Shown: positions 53,129 to 61,440 of the stretch, piece by piece
Layout: every line of letters begins with the position of its first letter
Numbering within the stretch: the stretch's first letter is position 1
Origin: Anderseniella sp963700735
GTDB lineage: Bacteria; Pseudomonadota; Alphaproteobacteria; Rhizobiales; Aestuariivirgaceae
Direction: 5' to 3'
Assembly: GCA_963700735.1 (NCBI GenBank)
Contig: CAVOYR010000008.1
Coordinates: forward strand, 62,001-126,000
Length of the DNA stretch: 64,000 bases
The notes under the pieces: model-generated
Database searches by the model: none
Seen by the model: only the letters and a program-made list of their open reading frames with translations
What the model was told of the DNA's origin: nothing
Translations under genes and position numbers: made by a program

Positions 53129-55786
53129 ATGGCTGATCTGGTCAATGTCGATTACAATACTTCGATCCCGAACAATGTGGACCTGGCCGGCGACCGGCGC
53201 GTGCTCAAGGCACTGGAGAAGTGGCATCCGGGCTACCTGAACTGGTGGAACAACATGGGTCCGGACGGGTTCCAGGAGTCGCTGGTCTACCTTCGCACGG
53301 CTGTATCGGTGGACCCCAAGGGCTGGGCCAAGTTCGGCTACGTGAAGATGCCGGAATACCGCTGGGGCGTGCTGCTGGCACCGCAGGAAGAAGGCCGCGT
53401 CATCCCGTGTGGCGAGCATGCCGGCCAGCCGGCCTGGCAGGAAGTGCCCGGTGAATACCGCGCCTTGCTGCGCCGGCTTATCGTGATCCAGGGCGACACC
53501 GAGCCGGCCTCGGTGGAGCAGCAGCGCCACCTCGGCAAGACGGCACCGTCGCTTTATGACATGCGCAACCTGTTCCAGGTCAACGTGGAAGAAGGCCGCC
53601 ACCTGTGGGCCATGGTGTACCTGCTGCAGAAGTACTTTGGCAGTGATGGCCGCGAGGAGGCTGACCAGTTGCTGTTCCGGCAGTCTGGCAACGAGGACCA
53701 TCCGCGCATGCTGGGTGCGTTCAATGAAGCAACGCCTGACTGGCTGTCGTTCTTCATGTTCACCTACTTCACCGACCGCGACGGCAAGATGCAGCTTGAA
53801 GCACTGGCGCAATCCGGTTTCGACCCGCTGTCGCGCACCTGCCGGTTCATGCTGACCGAGGAAGCCCACCACATGTTCGTGGGCGAGACCGGCGTGGGCC
53901 GTACCATCCAGCGCACCTGCGAGGTGATGAAGGAACACGGCATTACTGATCCTCATGACATCGACCGCATCCGTTCATACGGCGTGATCGACCTGCCGAC
54001 GATCCAGAAGAAGGCGAACATGCACTACTCGCTGTCGCTGGACCTGTTCGGCTCGGAAATCTCGACGAACGCAGCCAACGCCTTCAACGCCGGTATCAAG
54101 GGCCGCTACAAGGAAGCCAAGATCGAGGACGACCACAGGCTGGAAGGCGACACCTATCCGGTGCTGCGGCTGATCGACGGCAAGGTGGTGATCTCCGATG
54201 AACCGGCGCTGTCGGCCATCAACATGCGGCTGCGCGATGACTATGTGAAGGATGCTGCAGGCGGGGTGAACCGCTGGAACAACATCCTCAAGAAGGAAGG
54301 CATCGAATTCGAGATCACCTTGCCGCACGTGGCGTTCTACCGTCACCAGGGCGAATTTGCCGCCGTTCACGCAGACCCTGAAGGCAACCTCATGTCGAAG
54401 GACGAGTTCGAGCGCCGCCACGATGAATGGCTGCCATCGAAGGCCGACGGCGACTTCATCGACAGCCTGATGAAGCCGCAGTGGGAAGCCGGCAAGTACG
54501 CAAGCTGGATTTCGCCGCCGAAGGTCGGCATCGACAACAAGCCGGGCGACTTCGAGTACGTCAAGATTGCCGGTGCTGCGCTCGAACTCATGAACGCCCT
54601 GGTCAAGCAACACCTGATCGATCCGGAAATCTGCATCCGCTGCTATACCTGCGAGGAAATTTGCCCGATCGATGCGATCAGCCACGACGACAACAATGTC
54701 GTCGTGGACGTGAGCAAGTGCAACTTCTGCATGGATTGCATCAGCCCGTGCCCGACCGGCTCGATTGACGAGTGGCGCATCGTCGCCACGCCCTATACGC
54801 TGGAAGAACAGTTCGGCTGGCTTGAATTGCCCGCCCAGCAGGACGGCCTTGAGGCCGAGACTGACGGGGGCGGGTCGCTTGAGGCACTGGAGGATGAAGT
54901 CGGCGCGTTACTCGCCAAGGCGCATGAGGGCACCGGCGGCAAGCCTGTCGCTCCCGCTTCGGCGTCCAAGCCGTCGGTGAACCTGTTTAACCGTTCGAAG
55001 GCGGCGAAGGCGGTGGTGCAGGGCAATTTCCGGCTGACCGATGCATCAGCCGAAAGCGATGTTCGCCACATCATCCTGAGCCTCGAGGACCAGACGTTTC
55101 CAGTGCTGGAGGGACAGTCCATCGGCGTTGTTGTGCCGGGCACCGACGAGAACGGCAAGCCGCACCAGCCGCGCTTGTACTCGATTGCCAGTGCGCGTGA
55201 CGGCGAACGGCCCAACGCCAACAACATCGCATTGACGGTGAAGCGTGAACCGGGCGGGCTTGCGTCGAACTACCTGTGCGACCTGGCCAAGGGTCAGCAT
55301 ATCGATGTGACGGGGCCGTTCGGGGCTACCTTCCTGATGCCGAACGACCCGGCGGCCAACATCATCATGATCTGCACCGGCACCGGGTCTGCACCGTTCC
55401 GGGCATTCACCGAGCGCCGCCGCCGCACCAGCCCCAATGCCGAGGGCCAGATGCACCTGTATTTCGGCGCGCGCCGGCCGGAAGAGCTGCCGTATTTCGG
55501 TCCGCTGAAAAAGGTGCCGGAAAGCCTGCTGCACAAGGAACTTTGCTACAGCCGGGTGGAGGGAGAGCCGAAGGAGTACGTGCAGGACCGCATGCGCAAG
55601 CGCGCTGATGACCTTGTGCCACTGCTGGGCCAGGACAAGACGCACATCTACATCTGCGGGTTGAAGGGCATGGAGACAGGCGTCGACGAGGCGCTCGCCG
55701 ACATGTGCCGTGGCGCCGGGCTGGACTGGTCAGCGATCAAGCCCGCCATGCGGCAGTCGGGGCGGTATCACGTTGAAACCTACTGA
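53129..55786 (+). CDS. boxBA: Benzoyl-CoA epoxidase: BoxB oxygenase fused to BoxA reductase
   Basis: This 885-residue single chain joins two enzymes usually made separately. Residues 1 to about 480 are BoxB, a di-iron benzoyl-CoA 2,3-epoxidase with EEGRH (154-158) and EEAHH (244-248) metal sites. From about 489 the sequence becomes BoxA: MNALVKQHLIDPEICIRC resembles a native BoxA N terminus. Two 4Fe-4S clusters have Cys at 502/505/508/512 and 531/534/537/541, and a ferredoxin-NADP reductase domain has RLYSIASA (flavin) and GTGSAPFRAF (NADPH). The frame is continuous, with no stop or frameshift at the junction near 54,590. Fusion fixes a 1:1 ratio and could shorten electron transfer. It is followed by the boxR gene. 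Confidence 0.95.
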   Translation: MADLVNVDYNTSIPNNVDLAGDRRVLKALEKWHPGYLNWWNNMGPDGFQESLVYLRTAVSVDPKGWAKFGYVKMPEYRWGVLLAPQEEGRVIPCGEHAGQPAWQEVPGEYRALLRRLIVIQGDTEPASVEQQRHLGKTAPSLYDMRNLFQVNVEEGRHLWAMVYLLQKYFGSDGREEADQLLFRQSGNEDHPRMLGAFNEATPDWLSFFMFTYFTDRDGKMQLEALAQSGFDPLSRTCRFMLTEEAHHMFVGETGVGRTIQRTCEVMKEHGITDPHDIDRIRSYGVIDLPTIQKKANMHYSLSLDLFGSEISTNAANAFNAGIKGRYKEAKIEDDHRLEGDTYPVLRLIDGKVVISDEPALSAINMRLRDDYVKDAAGGVNRWNNILKKEGIEFEITLPHVAFYRHQGEFAAVHADPEGNLMSKDEFERRHDEWLPSKADGDFIDSLMKPQWEAGKYASWISPPKVGIDNKPGDFEYVKIAGAALELMNALVKQHLIDPEICIRCYTCEEICPIDAISHDDNNVVVDVSKCNFCMDCISPCPTGSIDEWRIVATPYTLEEQFGWLELPAQQDGLEAETDGGGSLEALEDEVGALLAKAHEGTGGKPVAPASASKPSVNLFNRSKAAKAVVQGNFRLTDASAESDVRHIILSLEDQTFPVLEGQSIGVVVPGTDENGKPHQPRLYSIASARDGERPNANNIALTVKREPGGLASNYLCDLAKGQHIDVTGPFGATFLMPNDPAANIIMICTGTGSAPFRAFTERRRRTSPNAEGQMHLYFGARRPEELPYFGPLKKVPESLLHKELCYSRVEGEPKEYVQDRMRKRADDLVPLLGQDKTHIYICGLKGMETGVDEALADMCRGAGLDWSAIKPAMRQSGRYHVETY

Positions 55787-55802
55787 GGTACACGAGGCGA
55801 CC

Positions 55803-56642
55803 GTGCTGTCGCTTGCACAGCATCAGCCGCGCACCAGGCCCGAGGGGCAGCGGGATTCGCTGGCGTTCCTCGCCCGGCTTGGCGACCGGGTGCGCGATGC
55901 TCGCAAGTCGAGGGGGTTGTCGCGGCGGTCGCTGTCGGACATGTCGGGCGTGTCGGAGCGTTATCTCGCGCAACTTGAAGGCGGGTCCGGCAACATTTCC
56001 ATCGTTCTGTTGCGTGACATTGCGCTTTCGCTGGGCGTGCGGCTGGAAGACCTGGTGAGTGAACCCGGCGGCGGTGGCATGGCGGCCGGCGACGAGCGGG
56101 CCTCGCGGCTGGCGCTGGTGGGCCTGCGCGGGGCGGGCAAGTCCACCCTGGGCAAGGCACTGGCGCGGCGGCTGGGGTTCAAGTTCGTCGAGCTGAACGA
56201 CGTCATCCGCGAGCTGAGCGGGTTGCCGATCTCGGAACTGTTCAACCTGTATGGCCAGGATGGCTACAGGCGGTTTGAGGCCGAGGCGGTGGACATGATA
56301 GCCGCCCAGCGCACGCAGGTCGTGCTGGCCGTCGCAGGCGGCATCGTGGCCGATGAGGATGTATATGAAACGCTGTTGAAGCGGTTTCACACGGTGTGGC
56401 TGAAGGCCAGCCCCGAGGAGCACATGTCGCGGGTGCGCGCGCAAGGCGACATGCGGCCGATGGAAGGCAACCCTGAAGCCATGGTGCGCCTGCGCCAGTT
56501 GCTCAACGACCGCATGAAGGATTATGCACGCGCACGCCACCAGTTCGACACGTCCGGCCAGGACGCCGAAGTGGCGCTCGACGGGCTGCTTGAGCTTGCC
56601 CGCCGGCGTATCCTGCCGGCTGAACCGGGCGGCACCCACTGA
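55803..56642 (+). CDS. boxR: BoxR/BzdR-type regulator: XRE helix-turn-helix plus shikimate-kinase-like domain
   Basis: This 279-residue transcription factor has an XRE-type helix-turn-helix (RDARKSRGLSRRSLSDMSGV then SERYLAQLEGG), a short linker, and a shikimate-kinase-like domain with the P-loop GLRGAGKSTLGKAL. In BzdR and BoxR this domain does not phosphorylate shikimate but binds benzoyl-CoA, which lifts repression of box genes. The start was placed at a GTG (55803) preceded by GAGG; a TTG at 55774 and a start inside boxBA are alternatives. It lies 16 bp after boxBA. TGCA repeats upstream of boxC are its likely target. Confidence 0.92.
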   Translation: MLSLAQHQPRTRPEGQRDSLAFLARLGDRVRDARKSRGLSRRSLSDMSGVSERYLAQLEGGSGNISIVLLRDIALSLGVRLEDLVSEPGGGGMAAGDERASRLALVGLRGAGKSTLGKALARRLGFKFVELNDVIRELSGLPISELFNLYGQDGYRRFEAEAVDMIAAQRTQVVLAVAGGIVADEDVYETLLKRFHTVWLKASPEEHMSRVRAQGDMRPMEGNPEAMVRLRQLLNDRMKDYARARHQFDTSGQDAEVALDGLLELARRRILPAEPGGTH

Positions 56643-56711
56643 TTGCATTCGCCGTTGCGGCGTTTCATGTTGCGTGCTGCAACTGAACCGCCTGCGGGAG
56701 AGCCTTTCACC

Positions 56712-58229
56712 ATGACTGCACCTGATGCCATCCGGCTGGATGAAGCCGACAATGTTGCAACTGCCGTCAGGCCGCTGGAGGCAGGCGAGCAGGTGATGGG
56801 CGTCACGCTTGGTGAGCGCATCATGCGGGGGCACAAGCTGGCGCTGTTGCCGATTGGCGAAGGCCAGCCGGTGATCAAGTATGGCCAGTTCATCGGCACG
56901 GCGTCGTGCGCCATTGCGGCGGGCGCGCATGTCCACACCCACAACCTTGCCTTTGCCGCAACGTCTACCGACTACGAGTTTTCCACCAACGTGAAGGCGT
57001 TGCCCATTGTGCCGGAGGGCCAGCGCGCCACGTTCCAGGGCTATCGCCGGGCATCGGGCCGGGTGGGCACGCGCAACTACATTGCGGTGATCACCTCGGT
57101 GAACTGCTCGGCCACGGCGGCGCGCATGATTGCTGCGCATTTCACGCCTGCCCGGCTTGAAGCCTATCCCAATGTCGATGGCGTGGTGGCGTACGTGCAC
57201 GGCACCGGCTGTGGCATGGCGGATTCCGGCGAGGGCTTCGATGCGTTGCAACGGGTGATGTGGGGATATGTTCGCCACCCCAACCATGCCGCCGTGCTGA
57301 TGGTTGGGCTGGGCTGCGAGATGAACCAGATCGACTGGCTGCTGGAGGCCTACGGGCTGGAGCGGGGGCCGCGCCTTCAGACCATGAACATCCAGGACGT
57401 GGCGGGCCTGCAGCGCACCATCGACACCGGCATTGCGAAAATCGAGGCCATGCTGCCCGAGGCTGACAAGGCGGTGCGCGAGGCATGCCCTGCATCGGAG
57501 CTGATGGTGGCGTTGCAGTGTGGTGGCTCCGATGCCTGGTCAGGCATTACCGCCAACCCCGCACTCGGTCATGCCTGCGACCTGCTGGCGGCGCAAGGCG
57601 GCACGGGCGTGCTGGCGGAGACACCGGAGATCTACGGGGCGGAGCATCTGCTCACCGCGCGGGCCGCCACGCCCGCCATCGGCCGCAAGCTGATCGAGCG
57701 GATCGAGTGGTGGCAGGACTACGTGGCCCGCAACAGAGGAACACTGGACAACAACCCGACGCCGGGCAACAAGCTGGGCGGCCTCAGCACCATCCTGGAG
57801 AAATCGCTGGGTGCTGCGGCCAAGGGCGGCACCAGCGCGCTCAATGGCGTCTACAAGTATGCCGAACCGGTTACGGCGCGCGGGTTCACCTTCATGGATT
57901 CACCGGGCTACGACCCGGTGTCGGTCACCGGGCAAATTGCGTCCGGGTGCAATCTCGTCACCTTCACCACGGGTCGCGGTTCGGCGTTCGGCTCCAAGCC
58001 GGCCCCGACCCTGAAGATCGCCACAAGCTCGGAGCTGGCCGCGCGGATGCCCGATGACATGGACATCGACGCGGGCCGGGTGCTGTCAGGCGGGGCGAGC
58101 GTGGAGCAACTGGGCGCGGAGATATTCGAGGCGTGGCTGCGCATTGCATCGGGCGAGCCGTCCTTGTCGGAGCGGCAGGGGCTGGGCGACCACGAGTTCG
58201 TGCCGTGGCAGATCGGCGCCACGATGTGA
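56712..58229 (+). CDS. Altronate dehydratase (UxaA) family protein
   Basis: This 505-residue lyase-family protein has an N-terminal SAF domain (VMGVTLGERIMRGHKLALLP, GAHVHTHNLAF) and a C-terminal catalytic domain with GYRRASGRVGTRNYIAVITSVNC, HGTGCGMA, VGLGCEMNQ, ALQCGGSDAWSGITANPALG and FMDSPGYDPVSVTGQIASGCNL. Family members dehydrate altronate or galactarate-type sugar acids with Fe(II) or Mg. A GGGAG site precedes the ATG. Its position right behind boxR is unexpected, as no sugar-acid step exists in the box pathway; the substrate is unresolved. It overlaps the next gene by 1 bp. Confidence 0.9.
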   Translation: MTAPDAIRLDEADNVATAVRPLEAGEQVMGVTLGERIMRGHKLALLPIGEGQPVIKYGQFIGTASCAIAAGAHVHTHNLAFAATSTDYEFSTNVKALPIVPEGQRATFQGYRRASGRVGTRNYIAVITSVNCSATAARMIAAHFTPARLEAYPNVDGVVAYVHGTGCGMADSGEGFDALQRVMWGYVRHPNHAAVLMVGLGCEMNQIDWLLEAYGLERGPRLQTMNIQDVAGLQRTIDTGIAKIEAMLPEADKAVREACPASELMVALQCGGSDAWSGITANPALGHACDLLAAQGGTGVLAETPEIYGAEHLLTARAATPAIGRKLIERIEWWQDYVARNRGTLDNNPTPGNKLGGLSTILEKSLGAAAKGGTSALNGVYKYAEPVTARGFTFMDSPGYDPVSVTGQIASGCNLVTFTTGRGSAFGSKPAPTLKIATSSELAARMPDDMDIDAGRVLSGGASVEQLGAEIFEAWLRIASGEPSLSERQGLGDHEFVPWQIGATM

Positions 58230-59467
58230 TGCACAATGCGCTCACCAGGCAGCTTGCTATCATTCTTGCCGCTGGCGTGCTGGCGGCACCGGTGGCCGTG
58301 GCGCAGGCTGAGCTGGATGGCGATTTCCTGTTCAAACGCAACTGGACCAGCGCCGAGACAGCGACGGATGGCTTGGGGCCATTGTACAACGAGGCGTCCT
58401 GCCATGCCTGCCACTGGCATGGCGGGGGTGCGCGCATCCGTGTGCGGCCTGATGGCGAGGTAGCGGCGGCCGGCGTGCTGGTGCGGCTGATGAATGCGCA
58501 AGGGACAGGTGATCCGCACTTCGGCCAGCAGTTGCAGAACAAGGCAGTGCCGGGGCTGGCGCCGGAGGGCGTGGCTGACATCAGAGCCACTCGCGACGCA
58601 AACGGCCTGACGCGCTTAGAAACAACTTTGCGTTTGTTGCCAACCGCCATATCGCCCGGTCATGAGCCAAGCCTTCGGGCAGCCCCTGCGCTGGACGTGG
58701 CCGGGTTGATCGAGATGGTCCCCGAGGAGGTAATCCTGCACAGGCACGACCCGGCCGATGCCGATGCCGATGGCATATCGGGACGTGCGCACATGCTGAA
58801 TGCGCCGGGTCAGGCTGCGGCAGTGGGCAGGATGAACTGGAAGGCCACGCAGCCGGGCATCCCGTTCCAGGTAGCCACCGCATTCAAGGCAGACATGGGC
58901 CTTGGCACGTCGCTCATACCGCGCGCGCAGGGTGACTGTACGTCGCTTCAGACCTCCTGCCTGGAGCGGGCGGGCGCAACGGCGGGCACAGACGTAAGCG
59001 ATAAGCAAGTCAATGCACTGGCCGGTTTCGTCCGCGCGCTTGCCAGAAAGCCTGACCTCACGGCCCTGCCGTCTCCGGCGGCGTTCGACCAGGCTGGCTG
59101 TGGTGGCTGTCATGTTGCCGAACTTGCCGGCAAGGACGGTTCGCCGGTGCGGTTGTTCTCAGACCTGCTATTGCACGACATGGGTCCCGGGCTTGCCTCG
59201 GTTGGCCGCGAAGGTGACGCGTCCCCAGAAGAATGGCGCACCACGCCGCTGATCGGTTTTCGCGGGGCAGTGCCCGGGCATCGCTATCTGCATGACGGCC
59301 GGGCGGCGACGATCGATGAAGCAATCCGGTGGCATGATGGTGAGGCAAGGTCCGCGCGAGAGCGCTACGAGGCGATGGCAGCGGCACGGCAGCTGGAATT
59401 GACGGCATTCGTTCAGGTGTTGCTGAGTGCGTTGCCAGTGCCGGAAGAGCTTGCTTCGCCACGCTAG
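58229..59467 (+). CDS. Exported di-heme cytochrome c (di-heme oxidoreductase family)
   Basis: This 412-residue periplasmic protein has a signal peptide (residues 1-26, ILAAGVLAAPVAVAQA) and two c-type haem sites, CHACH at 58-62 and CGGCH at 291-295. It resembles the DUF1111/di-heme oxidoreductase family, with LGPLYNEASCHACHWHGGG and the C-terminal FRGAVPGHRYLHDGRAATIDEAIRWHDGEA. Electron donors and acceptors are unknown. Its ATG overlaps the stop of the UxaA-family gene (TGATG), so it is co-translated with it. The pairing suggests a dehydrogenation/dehydration route for a sugar acid, which is inference. Confidence 0.88.
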   Translation: MHNALTRQLAIILAAGVLAAPVAVAQAELDGDFLFKRNWTSAETATDGLGPLYNEASCHACHWHGGGARIRVRPDGEVAAAGVLVRLMNAQGTGDPHFGQQLQNKAVPGLAPEGVADIRATRDANGLTRLETTLRLLPTAISPGHEPSLRAAPALDVAGLIEMVPEEVILHRHDPADADADGISGRAHMLNAPGQAAAVGRMNWKATQPGIPFQVATAFKADMGLGTSLIPRAQGDCTSLQTSCLERAGATAGTDVSDKQVNALAGFVRALARKPDLTALPSPAAFDQAGCGGCHVAELAGKDGSPVRLFSDLLLHDMGPGLASVGREGDASPEEWRTTPLIGFRGAVPGHRYLHDGRAATIDEAIRWHDGEARSARERYEAMAAARQLELTAFVQVLLSALPVPEELASPR

Positions 59468-59503
59468 AGCAACAGCTGTTCACCCTGAACGGCTAAAGTT
59501 AAC

Positions 59504-60340
59504 TTAGGCGCTGCGGACCTCGGGCCGGGCAGACACAATCTGGTCGAGCCAGTCGCTCGTATCGGTATGGCTGGTGACGGGCACGATGACGTTGTGAGGT
59601 GACGACGCTTGCAGGGCCTGGGCGAGTGGCCAGTCGTTGCCGCCCGGATAGATCGCATCGCCCACGAACGTGACGGGCTGGTTGCCGTGGTTCTGTTCGA
59701 GGATGATCATGACGCGGGACTTGTTCCAGCCAACTGGCGCCACATCGATGCTGATCTCGCCGCCGATGGTGGCTTCATAGTCGGAGAAGCGCTGTTCGAT
59801 CTCGCGGCAGAAACGGGTGCGTTCGTTGTGGGCCTGGTCCCAGAGCAGGTAGGCTTGCCGTTCTGCGCGGCCGGCATTGCGCCCAACGCTGGAGGCATTC
59901 AGCGAACCGGTACGATACTCCAGGTGACGGCCTGTGCGAACCGGATAGGCGCTATGCTCCACCAGATCGGCGAGGGCGTCGACCAACTCGTCGGGAAACT
60001 CGTGGTCGTGGTGATAGATGATGCGGCCCGCTGACTCATATTGGGACCCGGCGCTGGTAAACAGCCCGGCGCACGCCTCAATGATTTTGGCTGGCAGCTG
60101 CGCATCGATCTTGCCCCGGTCGGAGCCGGACACCAGGTAGACGGTCCTGTTGTGGCAGAAATCGAGGAACCGGTCCGCAAAGCCGGCCTCCATGGGCTGG
60201 CGCGGTGGCGTCAGCGTCGAATTGACGTCGAACACGTAAAGCACTTCACTGTCCCCATTGTCAGGCCGCCACGATCTACCGATCAAACATCGACAACCTG
60301 CTCTCAGCAGAGGCGATGTTTTATGCAGTTTGGTTAACAA
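59504..60340 (-). CDS. Eukaryotic-type phosphomannomutase-like HAD-IIB protein
   Basis: This roughly 278-residue protein of the HAD superfamily is close in layout to eukaryotic phosphomannomutase: YLVSGSDRGKIDAQL, HLEYRTGSLNASSVGRNAG (substrate-binding Arg and Asn), IGGEISIDVAPVGWNKSRVM and FVGDAIYPGGNDWPL (metal Asp residues). The first motif reads FDVNSTLTPPRQPM: the nucleophile Asp38 is kept, but the second, acid-base Asp is Asn40. This should weaken or change mutase activity. The start is uncertain, as about 30 residues precede the first strand. It follows the ChaN-like gene by 18 bp in the same direction. Confidence 0.85.
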   Translation of the reverse strand: MLTKLHKTSPLLRAGCRCLIGRSWRPDNGDSEVLYVFDVNSTLTPPRQPMEAGFADRFLDFCHNRTVYLVSGSDRGKIDAQLPAKIIEACAGLFTSAGSQYESAGRIIYHHDHEFPDELVDALADLVEHSAYPVRTGRHLEYRTGSLNASSVGRNAGRAERQAYLLWDQAHNERTRFCREIEQRFSDYEATIGGEISIDVAPVGWNKSRVMIILEQNHGNQPVTFVGDAIYPGGNDWPLAQALQASSPHNVIVPVTSHTDTSDWLDQIVSARPEVRSA

Positions 60341-60358
60341 GTCGTTAACGATTCAGCT

Positions 60359-61324
60359 TCATCCGGGAGATCGTGTCTTTCCGAACTGGGCGCAATGATC
60401 GGTAACGTCGAAGCGCGGCGTCATGATGGTGAAATGATGGCTGGCCATACCCCCGTCAGGTGGGGACGTATCGTCAGACACTTCGTCCATGGCGATTGAA
60501 AGCAATTTACCCGGTGCGGCCTGTTCGACGATCTGCCCGGCACCCCAGTCCAGCCGCGCATGGCCTGAACCTGCAATCAGCACGGCTCCATCGGCTTGGG
60601 CGGGGTCAAGCATGGCTGCCGCCATGACGGCATCCCGGGCGCGCTGGATGTCGCGCATCATGGGCAGCATTGTGTCGGGCAGCATGTTGCAGTGGGCCGA
60701 CTTGATGACGGCAAGCAAGGCCTGCTCGGCAGTGGCTGGCAACGCTGGCTGCGGCGAAAATTCGGTGCGCTCGGCGCTGGTGAGGGGTGGACCTTCACGG
60801 CCGCCGATGCGACGGATGAGGTCACGGCCGATATTGCCGGCTTTCAGCGTCAGGCCGTTTTGCAGGGCCAGGGTGAACAATGGCTCATAGAGGGCAAAGT
60901 CCGGCCAGCCGGAATTGGCCCAGTCGAGTTGTTTGGCGATGGTACTGCTGTCTGCCGGGGCTGAGGCCATCAACCCATCCAGGATGGGTTGCTGCGAGCG
61001 TTTGACCATCTCGAACACCACTGCCGGTTTGCGGCCAGCCTTGATCATGGCGTTGAGCACCTCGGCCTGCAGCCGGTGATGGTCCGGATTGGGGTGGATT
61101 TCGCCCAGCATCACGAACTTTGCGCCGGTGGCCCGGGATATGACATCGGCGATGGTCAAAGACGTTGGGCCGTGCTGGTCGAACACCTTGCCGATCACCG
61201 GATTGGCGGCAAAATGCGGAGATATCCAGGCCCGCGCTTCATCAGCCAGAAGCCGGCTGGCGGTCACCGGCAACAGGGCGCAGGCGGCGGCAAATGTCAG
61301 CATCGAGCGGCGGGTGATGTACAT
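60359..61324 (-). CDS. ChaN-like (haem-binding uptake / DUF399) protein with Tat signal
   Basis: This 321-residue exported protein carries the twin-arginine signal TRRSMLTFAAACALLPVTA (cleavage near residue 28). The mature domain is ChaN/DUF399: KFVMLGEIHPNPDHHRLQAEVLNAM, VVFEMVKRSQQ, HCNMLPDTMLPMMRDIQRARDAVMA and VLIAGSGHARLDWG. ChaN-type proteins bind haem and are linked to iron uptake; a peptidase-like role has also been proposed for relatives. The ATG at 61324 has GGAGA upstream; a longer form from 61441 would bury the Tat motif. It is divergent from the M20 hydrolase gene and precedes the phosphomannomutase-like gene. Confidence 0.88.
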   Translation of the reverse strand: MYITRRSMLTFAAACALLPVTASRLLADEARAWISPHFAANPVIGKVFDQHGPTSLTIADVISRATGAKFVMLGEIHPNPDHHRLQAEVLNAMIKAGRKPAVVFEMVKRSQQPILDGLMASAPADSSTIAKQLDWANSGWPDFALYEPLFTLALQNGLTLKAGNIGRDLIRRIGGREGPPLTSAERTEFSPQPALPATAEQALLAVIKSAHCNMLPDTMLPMMRDIQRARDAVMAAAMLDPAQADGAVLIAGSGHARLDWGAGQIVEQAAPGKLLSIAMDEVSDDTSPPDGGMASHHFTIMTPRFDVTDHCAQFGKTRSPG

Positions 61325-61440
61325 GCCCTGTCTCCGGAATTTCGCGTCTGGCAGCAGTTGAAGCACATTGAAAACCGGCGCAACAGGTGACACGGTATCG
61401 CCTCTGCGGAATTTGAAAAACTCAGGCTGCACGGGGATCA

